This document shows, piece by piece, positions 1 through 7,510 of a stretch of 42,992 nucleotides of DNA. The stretch is from Acidimicrobiaceae bacterium. Its GTDB lineage: Bacteria; Actinomycetota; Acidimicrobiia; Acidimicrobiales; RAAP-2. Numbering within the stretch: position 1 is the first letter of the stretch; each line of letters starts with the position of its first letter. The position numbers and the translations under genes are program-made. The notes below the pieces were generated by a model. It was not told the DNA's origin and searched no databases. It saw nothing but the letters and a program-made list of their open reading frames with translations. The stretch is taken from NCBI GenBank assembly GCA_003164095.1, contig PLRX01000101.1:1-42992 (forward strand), read 5' to 3'.

Positions 1-3
1 GGG

Positions 4-246
4 TCAGGGCACCTGAATGGTTACGTTCTTGCCCGAGTAGAACCTGCGGACGCCGTCCTGGGCGGCGGCGCGTTCAGCGGCGGAGGGGACCTCGGTCATG
101 GTCTGCGCCATCGAGGCGCCGGTGCGGAAATGGTCGAGCGCACGGTGGACGAGTGCCTCGTTGGTCTCCAGTTGTTCGCGCAGGTGGGCGATGGCGATGA
201 TGAACGCCTCGGCTGCCTCCTCGACCTCGTGGCGGGCACTGTCCAT
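4..246 (-). CDS. Hypothetical 80-residue protein
   Basis: A small gene of unknown function, divergent from the ECF sigma factor. The start is the ATG at 246; the open frame continues upstream but that part is Arg/Pro/Ser-rich and looks like non-coding GC-rich translation, and it would overlap the sigma gene. The protein is mostly predicted amphipathic helix (Glu/Ala-rich N-terminal half with a MDSARHEVEEAAEAF start) with no cysteines, signal peptide or membrane segment. The reading ends only a few bases from the window edge, with the stop codon visible, so it appears complete. No family recognised; a small soluble helical protein is all the sequence shows. Confidence 0.55.
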   Translation of the reverse strand: MDSARHEVEEAAEAFIIAIAHLREQLETNEALVHRALDHFRTGASMAQTMTEVPSAAERAAAQDGVRRFYSGKNVTIQVP

Positions 247-340
247 GCCACCAGCGTAATTCCCTTCGCACCGTGCAGGGTCGACCTGCGTGCCGCTCCG
301 GCCGGGAACCCGATTCGGCCGACCGGGCAATACTCCGGTG

Positions 341-967
341 ATGGGGGAACGAGCGCTTGGTGGCGGGACCGATGCGGAGGTCATCCGGTCGTCCCTGACC
401 GACCCCGAGTCGTTCGCGGCGATCTTCGAGCGGCACGCCGCACCCGTGCACCGGTACCTGGTCACACGGGTGGGGCGCGGAGCCGCCGAGGACCTCGTCG
501 GCGACACCTTCGCCACCGCCTTCCGCTCGCGCTCGACCTACGAGCTGAGCCGACCGGATGCCCGCCCGTGGCTGTTCGGCATCGCCACCAACCTCGCCCG
601 GCACCATTGGCGCTCAGAGGGACGACGTGAGGCGCGGGACGACCGGGTCGAACGCGGAACGGTGATGGCGGAGGACCCGAGTGACGACGTGGCGGCCACG
701 GCCTGGTTCCGGAGCCAGGCGGCACCCATCGCCCGGGCGCTGAGCCAGGTCGACGCCGCCCACCTCGACGTACTCCTGCTGGTCGCAGGGCCCGGCCTCT
801 CCTATGACGAGGTGGCACAGGCGCTGGACATCCCGATCGGCACCGTGCGGTCGCGCCTGGCCAGGGTCCGTCGCCAACTCCGGGAGCTGCTCGGGGCCCC
901 GGAGCACTACCTCGACGGTGCCGCGCACGACACGACACCGGCCATTTCGGCAGAAGGATCACCGTGA
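341..967 (+). CDS. ECF-type RNA polymerase sigma factor (sigma-70 family)
   Basis: Directs RNA polymerase to an extracytoplasmic-stress type regulon. About 208 residues with the two expected domains. Region 2 runs over residues ~25-95: FAAIFERHAAPVHRYL, then AAEDLVGDTFATAF and the WLFGIATNLARHH motif of region 2.4. Region 4 runs over residues ~130-190: LSYDEVAQALDIPIGTVRSRLARVR, a clear helix-turn-helix. The linker is Arg/Asp-rich. ATG 341 is chosen because conserved sequence starts just after it; an in-frame GTG at 290 is possible. The stop overlaps the GTG of the next gene by 4 bp, so the two are translationally coupled, the usual layout for a sigma factor and its regulatory partner. Confidence 0.9.
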   Translation: MGERALGGGTDAEVIRSSLTDPESFAAIFERHAAPVHRYLVTRVGRGAAEDLVGDTFATAFRSRSTYELSRPDARPWLFGIATNLARHHWRSEGRREARDDRVERGTVMAEDPSDDVAATAWFRSQAAPIARALSQVDAAHLDVLLLVAGPGLSYDEVAQALDIPIGTVRSRLARVRRQLRELLGAPEHYLDGAAHDTTPAISAEGSP

Positions 968-2379
968 ACGACGAACTCGACCTCGATCTGGTCACCGACT
1001 ACCTACGAGCCGACGACCCCCCGCCGACGGACCTCGCCAGGGCCCGCTCGATCCTCGACGACGCCATCCGGGCCGAGGTCGACGAGTTGCAGCCGACGGA
1101 CGGTGCGCCCGCGTCGATGCACCGCACCCGGCGACGGTCGAAGGTCAGGAGCAGGCTGGTGGTGGCCGGACTGGCGGCCGCGGTCGCCTGTGCCGTCCTG
1201 ATCGTCCAGGTCGTCCCGACGTCGGACACCCACCCGCCGGTAGCCGCTGCGGCACAGATCAACCGGCTGGCGGACGCCGTGCAGCCGGCACCGCCCCTCC
1301 GGTCCGGGCAGTGGTCGTCGGTCCAGATGACGGGGGAGGTACTGGCCACGGTCGGTTCCGTCGGATCGACCAAGACACCGGACGCCCAGGCGTCCATCCC
1401 CCTGTCCTTCGGGGTGTGGTCGAACTCGACGGGCACGACGTGCACGTCACAGCAGTTCGGGACGGCCACGTTCGCCAGCCCGGTCAACGCCCAGGCTTGG
1501 CAGTCGATCGGGCTGATCGCCACGCCGAACAACCAACCGGTCACCGGGTGCGTGGCCGGCGTGCAGGCCGCCTCGGGGGGTGGCATGGAGATGACGCCGA
1601 TCGACGTCTCGCACCTCACCCACGATCCGGCGACCCTGGCGAAGGACCTGGAGTCCGGGACGACCGGTGTCCCCTCGGTTGACCAGTCCGAACGCGGTGC
1701 ATCGGTTCCCCAGGACGTGTTCGCACGACTGACGGTGCTGATCGTCGGACCGACGAGTGGCACCTGGTCGGGATACAGGCAGGAGATGCTGGAGACCATG
1801 GCCCTCCTGCCCGGGGTGATCTCGCTCGGTCCGATGACCGCCCACTCCGGCAGCAAGGGACCCGCCTTCTCGACACCGAGTGTGGCCGAGGTGGACCCCG
1901 TCACCGGGGCCACCGAGTCGGAGTCCGTCAGCCCGGTCGTCATCCTGGACGCATCGACGGGCGCTCTGCTCGAAGCCCGGAACTTCTCCATCCCGGTGTT
2001 GCAGAGCGCCGGCCAGGACTTCGTCGGGAGCCCCGATGCGCCGGTCTACACCGAGGGCGTGAGCTACGGCATCTCCACGACGTGGATCGATCCGGTCGGC
2101 GGTCCGTCGGTCGTCGACCAGGCCCAGCTGCCGTCGTGGATCTCCGGATTCCATGCCGTCGAGGCGGTCGGGAATCCGAACGTCGGGCTCCAGACGATGG
2201 CCGACGTCTTCGACCAGTTCATCGGCACCGGCAACTCACTGTTCAACGACGACGGGATGCCGACGCCGACCCAGACCACCTTCGACCTGACCATCACCGA
2301 CCCGACCACGGACGTCGCCGCCGTGGTGGCCGCGCTCGACGCTTCGGGTCTGTTCCAGTCGGTGGTCGTGAAGGCGTAG
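964..2379 (+). CDS. Membrane-anchored CU044_5270-like protein, probable sigma-factor partner
   Basis: 471 residues. The N-terminal ~60 residues are acidic and cytoplasmic (NDELDLDLVTDYLRADD). An RRRSK basic patch precedes one membrane segment at residues ~64-84 (LVVAGLAAAVACAVLIVQVV). The remaining ~380 residues are exported, Thr/Ser/Gly-rich and free of obvious catalytic motifs. This topology and its place directly behind an ECF sigma gene match the actinobacterial CU044_5270 family, thought to act as anti-sigma-like or sensor partners. It has no zinc-binding HxxxCxxC anti-sigma motif, so sigma binding is inference from context and from the charged N-terminus. The GTG start overlaps the sigma stop. 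Confidence 0.7.
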   Translation: MNDELDLDLVTDYLRADDPPPTDLARARSILDDAIRAEVDELQPTDGAPASMHRTRRRSKVRSRLVVAGLAAAVACAVLIVQVVPTSDTHPPVAAAAQINRLADAVQPAPPLRSGQWSSVQMTGEVLATVGSVGSTKTPDAQASIPLSFGVWSNSTGTTCTSQQFGTATFASPVNAQAWQSIGLIATPNNQPVTGCVAGVQAASGGGMEMTPIDVSHLTHDPATLAKDLESGTTGVPSVDQSERGASVPQDVFARLTVLIVGPTSGTWSGYRQEMLETMALLPGVISLGPMTAHSGSKGPAFSTPSVAEVDPVTGATESESVSPVVILDASTGALLEARNFSIPVLQSAGQDFVGSPDAPVYTEGVSYGISTTWIDPVGGPSVVDQAQLPSWISGFHAVEAVGNPNVGLQTMADVFDQFIGTGNSLFNDDGMPTPTQTTFDLTITDPTTDVAAVVAALDASGLFQSVVVKA

Positions 2380-2456
2380 GCGGGGCCCCAGTACCTGGTG
2401 ACCTCACCTCGATCGTCAGACTCCGGAAGCACTCCGGGGCCGGATCGCATGCCGAC

Positions 2457-2624
2457 TCACGATCGGTACTCGGGATTCGGGAAGTCGAAGCGGGACGCGG
2501 CGTCCCACGCCTGACGTTGGTTGCCGTAGGTGGAGAAGCCGCCGGCCGACGTGAGCAGGGCGGCCGGGTGGAGCAGGCTCCATGTCATGGACGTGGTGTT
2601 GCGGTTGGTGGAGTCGTTGTCCAC
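2457..2624 (-). CDS. Possible small protein (55 aa) or gene-end relic
   Basis: The region 2380-2687 has no conventional gene. In the frame directly after the oxidoreductase stop, an open stretch on the minus strand reads NDSTNRNTTSMTWSLLHP and later FSTYGNQRQAWDAASRF before a stop. Its balanced composition (Trp, Tyr, Phe, Asn, Thr) is unlike the Arg/Pro/Ala-rich shadows usual at this GC content, which suggests real or formerly real coding sequence. A GTG at 2624 with a GAGGACGGCGG stretch upstream could start a 55-residue protein; otherwise it is the 3' end of a lost gene. Family unknown. Apart from this, the 308-bp gap shows nothing I can name. Confidence 0.3.
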   Translation of the reverse strand: MDNDSTNRNTTSMTWSLLHPAALLTSAGGFSTYGNQRQAWDAASRFDFPNPEYRS

Positions 2625-2687
2625 GCCAGCGCGACCGCCGTCCTCGAGCTCGCCCGAGTGCGCATGGAGCCGCTCGTCGGCCCCGGA

Positions 2688-3758
2688 TCACTCCTGGGGC
2701 GCCACCCGGACGACGGTGCGCCCCATGGTCCGTCGTTCCTCGATCGCCTCGAGCATGGGTGGCACCTCGTCGAACCGGAGCTCACGTCCGACCACGGGCC
2801 GGACCGCTCCCTGCTGGTGCAGCTGCAGGATCCCGTCCCAGATGCGGATGCCGTCGGCGCGGCTCAGGAAGTTCATGCCGAGGCAGCGTGTCAGGCGTGG
2901 ATCGTCGACGAAGGCGAAGCAGATGCCGACCAGGTCGAAGTTGCCGTAGATGCTCGGCTGGAGGTTGACCCCCTGTTCCTCGAGGGTGATGTCGGCCGAG
3001 TAACCGACGATCAGATGGCGACCGTTGAAGGCCATCGTCCTGAAGGTGTCGAGGGTGACCTGCCCGCCGACGGTGTCGAACGCCAGGTCGACGCCCCGCC
3101 CGTTGGTGACGTCGTCCACGAATCCGACGAAGTCCCGGTCGCGGTAGTTGACCGCATGGTCAGCGCCGAGCAGGCGGCAGAACTCGACCTTCTCGTCGGT
3201 TCCGGCCGTGGCGATCACGGTCGCACCGAAGGCCTTGGCCAGCTGGATGACCCCCGACCCCATCCCTCCGGCCCCGGCATGCACGAGCAGCAGGTCCCCC
3301 GGCCGGATCCGGCCGCGTTCGCGTAGGGCGAGCCAGCCCACGAGGTACGGGAAGTACATGGCGACCCCGTCGACGCAGCTGAGCCGGTTCGGCAGCGTCT
3401 GCACGGTCGCCGCGTCCAGCAACGCAGAGGACGCATAGCCGCCCTGCACCCCGGCGGTGACGCCCACCACCCGCCGGCCGGTCAGTGCCTCGGCCCCGGG
3501 GCCCACGGCATCGACGGTACCGGCCGCCACCATGCCCGGCACGAAGGGTGGCTCCAACTTCAGCAGTCCGTAGCGACCCCGGATGGTGTCGATGTCGTTG
3601 AAGTCGAGGCAGAAGGCCTCGGTGGAGACGCGGACCTGATTGGCCCCGGGCAGGCCGACCTCCACCGTCCGCGTCTCCAGGGCCTCGGAGGGCGCACCGA
3701 GGCGGGTCGCCACCCATGCGGTGGCCGACACGGTGGTGTCCTGCGGTCCGCCCGTCAT
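2688..3758 (-). CDS. MDR-family NAD(P)H:quinone oxidoreductase / zinc-less alcohol dehydrogenase-like
   Basis: 356 residues, medium-chain dehydrogenase/reductase superfamily, quinone-oxidoreductase branch. The GroES-like N-terminal domain (~1-150) lacks the structural and catalytic zinc cysteines of true alcohol dehydrogenases. The Rossmann domain carries LLVHAGAGGMGSGVIQLAKAFGA (residues ~150-175), the AGGVG-type cofactor loop, followed by ATAGTDEKVEFCRLLGADHAVNYRD, typical of NADPH-binding members. It probably reduces an activated double bond or a quinone. Its ATG overlaps the P450 stop by 4 bp, so both are one operon; a role in the same steroid or lipid oxidation route as the P450 is inference. 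Confidence 0.85.
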   Translation of the reverse strand: MTGGPQDTTVSATAWVATRLGAPSEALETRTVEVGLPGANQVRVSTEAFCLDFNDIDTIRGRYGLLKLEPPFVPGMVAAGTVDAVGPGAEALTGRRVVGVTAGVQGGYASSALLDAATVQTLPNRLSCVDGVAMYFPYLVGWLALRERGRIRPGDLLLVHAGAGGMGSGVIQLAKAFGATVIATAGTDEKVEFCRLLGADHAVNYRDRDFVGFVDDVTNGRGVDLAFDTVGGQVTLDTFRTMAFNGRHLIVGYSADITLEEQGVNLQPSIYGNFDLVGICFAFVDDPRLTRCLGMNFLSRADGIRIWDGILQLHQQGAVRPVVGRELRFDEVPPMLEAIEERRTMGRTVVRVAPQE

Positions 3759-4990
3759 CGTGCCCCCGGGGCGTGGTAGGCGACGGGCAGCTTGGTGATG
3801 CCGTTGAGCCAGGAGGAACGCAGCCGTCGGAGCGGCCCGAGGAGGCGGATGTCCGGGAGCCCGTCGGCGAGGGCATCGAACATGATCCGGAGCTCGAGCT
3901 TGGTCAGGTTGGCGCCGATGCAGTAGTGGTTACCGCCCCCTCCGAAGGTGATGTGCGGGTTCGGGTCCCGTCCGATGTCGAACCGGCGGGGGTCGGCGAA
4001 GACCTCCTCGTCGAAGTTGCCCGACGCGAAGTAGAGGCCCACCCGGTCACCCCTGCGGATGGCCTGCCCACCCACCTCGGTGTCCTCGGTTGCGGTGCGC
4101 TGCAGAACGACTGCGGGTGAGGAGTAGCGAAGGATCTCGTCGATCGCGGTCGGAGGTCGCTCCGTGCGCCAGCGCTCCCATTGGTCTGGATGCTCCATGA
4201 AGGCGAGCATCCCGTGGGCGATCGCCTGGCGGGTCGTCTCGTTGCCGGCCACCGAGAGGATCATGAAGAAGAACCCGTACTCCTCGCTCGACAGTGTCTG
4301 ACCCGAGGCGTCCGGCCGGACGAGGGTGCTGGTCACGTCGCCCAGGTCGTGGAGCTTGCGCTCCTCGGCCGCTGCGAAGGCATAGGCCAGCAGTTCGAAG
4401 GTGGCGGTCTGGTCCATGCCACCGACCTCGGCGTCCTCGGTGGTGGCCATCTTGTCGCTCCACTCGATGAGCTGCCCGCGGTCCTCGTCGGGAATGCCCA
4501 TCAGGCCGGCGATGGCCTGGAGCGGGAGGTGGCACGCGACATCGGCGACGAAGTCCCCCGTCTCCTCCTGCGAGGCCGACCAGACGATCCGGGCGGCACG
4601 TTCGCGTAGGTCGTCCTCGAGCTTGTTGACGGCTGGCGGGGTGAAGCAGCGCTGGGCGACGCCGCGCACCCGGGTGTGCCGGGGGCGGTCCATGCAGAGC
4701 AGCAACTCCTTGCTGGTTTCGCGCGCCAAGTCGGACGGGTCGAGGAGACGGACGAACGCAGAGTCCTCCTCGACCGACCAGCCGTGGCGGGCCGACGACA
4801 CCGCCTTGATGTCGGCGTGGCGGGTGAGGGCCCAGAAGCCTCCATCGTGGTGTCCGGAGTCGAGCGGGTCCTGGGCGTTCCAGTACACGGGGGAACGGTC
4901 GCGCAGGTAGGCGAACTCGTCGAGCGGGAGGCGGTCGGCGAGGATGTCGGGGTCGGTGAGATCGAATCCCGGTGAGATGACGGTCGTCAT
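3755..4990 (-). CDS. Cytochrome P450, CYP125/CYP142-like
   Basis: Haem-thiolate monooxygenase, ~411 residues. It has the I-helix AGNETTRQAI oxygen-activation motif, the K-helix ExxR (EILR) and the haem loop FGGGGNHYCIG, with the ligand Cys near residue 357. HPDQWERWRTERP, ASGNFDEEVFADP and RLRSSWLNGI resemble actinobacterial CYP125/CYP142 enzymes that oxidise the C26 side chain of sterols, so a sterol or branched-lipid substrate is likely but not shown. Start chosen at ATG 4990, preceded by GGAGG eight bases upstream. The longer GTG start at 5029 would lie inside the operator palindrome. It needs ferredoxin and reductase partners, which are not adjacent. Confidence 0.9.
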   Translation of the reverse strand: MTTVISPGFDLTDPDILADRLPLDEFAYLRDRSPVYWNAQDPLDSGHHDGGFWALTRHADIKAVSSARHGWSVEEDSAFVRLLDPSDLARETSKELLLCMDRPRHTRVRGVAQRCFTPPAVNKLEDDLRERAARIVWSASQEETGDFVADVACHLPLQAIAGLMGIPDEDRGQLIEWSDKMATTEDAEVGGMDQTATFELLAYAFAAAEERKLHDLGDVTSTLVRPDASGQTLSSEEYGFFFMILSVAGNETTRQAIAHGMLAFMEHPDQWERWRTERPPTAIDEILRYSSPAVVLQRTATEDTEVGGQAIRRGDRVGLYFASGNFDEEVFADPRRFDIGRDPNPHITFGGGGNHYCIGANLTKLELRIMFDALADGLPDIRLLGPLRRLRSSWLNGITKLPVAYHAPGAR

Positions 4991-5020
4991 CGTCGGTGCC
5001 TCCAGTTCGACGGGTGTCCA

Positions 5021-5044
5021 AGTTGACACTGCCTCGTATCAACT
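5021..5044. promoter_or_regulatory. Imperfect palindrome, probable TetR operator
   Basis: AGTTGACAC at 5021-5029 and GTATCAACT at 5036-5044 form arms with 8 of 9 pairs matching around a 6-bp spacer. The site lies between the divergent P450 and TetR genes, the classical position for an autoregulated TetR repressor. The left arm contains a TTGACA hexamer (5023-5028) that could be a -35 element for the TetR gene, with TATCGT at 5044-5049 as a short-spaced -10. Binding is inferred from position and symmetry. Confidence 0.6.
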
Positions 5045-5082
5045 ATCGTGCACCCTAGAGTGGGACGGATCCGGTGGCAACC

Positions 5083-5691
5083 ATGAGTCGAGCGGTCACG
5101 CGCCCCTTCAGGGGGGTCAGCGCTCCCGAGCGCCGGAGGGTCCGGCGCCAACAGCTCGTCGAGGCCGCATTCGACCTGGCTGGCACCAACGGCTCGGCCA
5201 GCCTAAGCGTCGGCCAGGTCTGTGAGGCGGCCGGTCTGACGAAGCGGTACTTCTACGAGAGCTTCGATTCGATCGACGATCTGGGGGCCGCCGTCGTCGA
5301 CCATGCCATCCAGGTGATGGTCGACCTGACCGGGCCGTTCCAGCCGGGCCGGCCCGGCGGTTCCGTCCACGCCGGGATCACGGCGTTCATCAGCGGCCTC
5401 CTCGACGATCCGCGCCTCGCCCGGGTGCTCATCACCGAGACCCAGGCGGGCAGCCTCAGCCGCTTCCGCAGCCGGATCGTGGAGGTGGGGGTGTCGTCGT
5501 TGCTGCCCGTGGACCGGTTGGCCGACACCGAGACCCTCGATCGTCGACGGTTCATCGCCTACGCCCAGATGGGAGCCCTCGGCGAGATCTGCGTGGCGTG
5601 GCACCAGGGAGCGGTGGCGTTCGAGCGTGACGAACTGGTGGATCGGCTCGTCGATCTGTTCGGCCGGATCGCGGGCTCGCCGGAGACGTGA
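5083..5691 (+). CDS. TetR/AcrR-family transcriptional regulator
   Basis: About 202 residues. The N-terminal DNA-binding domain (~15-65) reads RRQQLVEAAFDLAGTNG, then LSVGQVCEAAGLTKRYFYESFDSIDDL, the helix-turn-helix with the usual YxxF recognition-helix end. The C-terminal ~130 residues form the ligand and dimerisation domain. It is divergent from the P450/MDR pair across a 92-bp gap holding a palindrome, so it probably represses that operon and itself, released by a lipophilic P450 substrate or product. ATG 5083 is used; GTG at 5074 is an alternative adding three residues. Confidence 0.88.
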   Translation: MSRAVTRPFRGVSAPERRRVRRQQLVEAAFDLAGTNGSASLSVGQVCEAAGLTKRYFYESFDSIDDLGAAVVDHAIQVMVDLTGPFQPGRPGGSVHAGITAFISGLLDDPRLARVLITETQAGSLSRFRSRIVEVGVSSLLPVDRLADTETLDRRRFIAYAQMGALGEICVAWHQGAVAFERDELVDRLVDLFGRIAGSPET

Positions 5692-5757
5692 ACGGCCCGC
5701 CGACTCCCGGGGCGCACGAGCCTTCAGTAGTGCGGTCCAACGGTCGATGACCCACCC

Positions 5758-6387
5758 ATGACGTGGCGTGCGGTCCCGGGTGTGGTGGTCCTCTCCGCGT
5801 TGGCGGTGGTACTGCTGGCATCGCCTGCCCGGGCCGCCACCAGTCAGGGCTGTTCGGGATCCATCTCCTCCACGTCCGTCGCGAATGTGCCGCTCGACAC
5901 GGTGGCGGTGCCCGGCACCGGTGGGACGATCCCCAGTCCGTTCCGGCTCCTGTGGGGCGATCCCGTGACGTGGACGGGCCAGACGCCCCAGCCGGTGACC
6001 ACGGGGACGTGGCAGCTCACCGTCCAGCACCCGTCGTGGCTCTTCACCCTCGGTGAGCTCGTGACCGGGCACCAGCACGGCCTGAACGGCACCTTCGACA
6101 GTGGCCAGGGGGCCACCACGTTCACCAACTCCTTCACTCCCAGCTCCATCGAGCCGGTCACGCTGCCCGGCAAGTACGAGGTCGCCTTCGCGGTGACCGG
6201 CAGCGGAGGTGTCCAGTGCACGGGCACGATGTCGGTGCAGGTCATCGACAGCCCGTTCCGCAATCCACTGTTCTGGCTGGCGGCCATCCTGACCGTCGCG
6301 GGACTGGTGATGCTCTTCTTCTTCGGCATCACGAAGCTGACCCGGCCGGTCTACGTCCGGGCGAACGACCGGGAGGGTTCCAAGTGA
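5758..6387 (+). CDS. Secreted, C-terminally membrane-anchored protein of unknown function
   Basis: 209 residues. A signal peptide is evident: TWRAVPG, a hydrophobic core (VVVLSALAVVLLA), and a cleavage site after SPARA. The mature part is Thr/Ser/Gly-rich and beta-like with two cysteines (in QGCSGS and VQCTGT) that could pair. Near the C-terminus a second hydrophobic segment (LFWLAAILTVAGLVMLFFFG, residues ~167-190) anchors it, followed by a short basic cytoplasmic tail. No enzymatic motif. Its stop overlaps the next gene's GTG by 4 bp, so the two membrane proteins are made together. Cell-envelope role inferred only from topology. Confidence 0.7.
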   Translation: MTWRAVPGVVVLSALAVVLLASPARAATSQGCSGSISSTSVANVPLDTVAVPGTGGTIPSPFRLLWGDPVTWTGQTPQPVTTGTWQLTVQHPSWLFTLGELVTGHQHGLNGTFDSGQGATTFTNSFTPSSIEPVTLPGKYEVAFAVTGSGGVQCTGTMSVQVIDSPFRNPLFWLAAILTVAGLVMLFFFGITKLTRPVYVRANDREGSK

Positions 6388-6593
6388 ACGGCCCCAAGAC
6401 CAGGCACGTCCTCGCCAACACGCTTGCCGGCCTGCTCCTCGGCATCGGCGTGAGTCTGATGCTGACCCTCTACGGGCAGGTCGGCTGGAGCACGAGCACG
6501 CCGAACCTGATCATCGTCCTCGGCGTGGTCCTCGGACTGGGTGTGGGCCTCCTCCCGGTCCGGACCACGCGTGCGCCGACGGGCAGACGCTGA
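6384..6593 (+). CDS. Small two-helix membrane protein (69 aa)
   Basis: Starts at a GTG overlapping the upstream stop (GTGA). Two hydrophobic stretches, LANTLAGLLLGIGVSLMLTLYG and LIIVLGVVLGLGVGLLPV, are joined by a short polar loop (GQVGWSTSTPN), with a basic C-terminus (RTTRAPTGRR). The predicted fold is a helical hairpin. No family recognised. Tight coupling suggests it works with the secreted, anchored protein encoded just upstream. Confidence 0.6.
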   Translation: MNGPKTRHVLANTLAGLLLGIGVSLMLTLYGQVGWSTSTPNLIIVLGVVLGLGVGLLPVRTTRAPTGRR

Positions 6594-6618
6594 CGGACCG
6601 GACGCCCGGTTCCGCCCT

Positions 6619-7143
6619 TCACGGGAGGATGAGGTGGGTGTCGCCGAACTCGTGCCACCGGAATCCTTGGTCCACAGCGGCCCCGTAGGAGGCCTGCAGT
6701 AGCTCACGACCGGCAACCGCCTCGAGCATCATCAGGTGGGACGACGCCGGCTCGTGCCATCCGGTGAGCATCCCGTCGACGACCCGCACACCCCGTTCCG
6801 GTGAGATCATCAGATCGGTCCGGCCGTCGTAGGCCTCCACGGCGGCATCCGACGACAGCGCGACCACGGGCCTCCGCGCACGGCGGAGGTGGGGGAGCGC
6901 CTCCTGGACCAGGGCCAGCGGGGCCAGGACGTTGACCTCGTAGACGTGGCGCAGGTCGGCCATCGGGTACCGGGCGAGTCGCGGCAGCGGAGTCGGTCCG
7001 AGGGTGCTGGCGTTGTTGACGTGCAGGTCCAGCGAGCCGTGCCGCACCGCCGCATCGACGAGGGCCGTGCGATGGCTCGGTGACGTCACGTCGCCGGCGA
7101 CAACCGTCGACACCGCGCCTGGGCTGTCGAGGAGGTCGCCCAC
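6619..7143 (-). pseudogene. SDR-QueA deletion fusion (two gene fragments in one open frame)
   Basis: Reading on the minus strand, 7143-6829 encodes the middle of a short-chain dehydrogenase: VVAGDVTSPSHRTALVDAA, LDLHVNNASTLGP, HVYEVNVLAPLALVQ and VVALSSDAAVEAY. The nucleotide-binding N-terminus and everything after the catalytic Ser region (Tyr-x-x-x-Lys) are missing. The frame then continues without a break at 6828-6619 as a C-terminus of S-adenosylmethionine:tRNA ribosyltransferase-isomerase (QueA) type: RVVDGMLTGWHEPASSHLMM, ending HEFGDTHLILP. An internal deletion probably joined two neighbouring genes of one operon. No normal start exists and neither enzyme can be active. The junction with the soxR remnant is at 7144-7149. 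Confidence 0.75.
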
Positions 7144-7149
7144 CTCCTG

Positions 7150-7473
7150 CAGCGGTGCTTCCGTAGGGACGTGCTGCGGCGGATCGCCTTCATCCGGATC
7201 ACCCAGCGTGTCGGGCTGTCGTTGGAGGAGATCGTCACGGCACTCGCCAGGCTGCCTGCTGACCGTGCACCGACCAAGCGGGACTGGGAGCGCCTCGACG
7301 CAGGCTGGCAGGACCGCATCGACCAGCGCATCGTCCTGCTCGAGGCACTCCGGGGCGGCCTGTCGGAGTGCATCGGATGGGGCTGTCTGTCCTTGCGGAC
7401 GTGCGCGCTCGCCAATCCTGAGGACATGGCCGCCAGTGCGGGGTCGGGGCCGCAGTACCTGATGAGCGAGTGA
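7150..7473 (+). pseudogene. soxR: 5'-truncated soxR (MerR-family redox sensor) remnant
   Basis: Homology begins abruptly at QRCFRRDVLRRIAFIRITQ, the region just after the MerR helix-turn-helix, and continues to the normal C-terminus (SLEEIVTALARLPADRAPTK, then GSGPQYLMSE). The winged-helix DNA-binding domain is gone. The [2Fe-2S] site should read C-x2-C-x-C-x5-C, but here it is CIGWGCLSLRTC, so the second cysteine is Trp and the cluster cannot form normally. A GTG at 7171 could start a 100-residue peptide, but loss of both the DNA-binding and sensing functions marks it as dead. It converges head-on with the SDR-QueA fusion. Confidence 0.8.
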
Positions 7474-7510
7474 GCCGGACGAAGGGGAGTCGCCGCTCGG
7501 GTGGAGGCTG

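Noticed and set aside
308-321. Sixth DosR-type box before the ECF sigma gene (reverse strand GGCCGAATCGGG)
   Set aside because: Only the GGCCGAA part matches; the right half does not fit and no spaced hexamer was found.
4991-5029. GTG 5029 as start of the P450
   Set aside because: It lies inside the operator palindrome and lacks a ribosome site, whereas ATG 4990 has GGAGG at good spacing.
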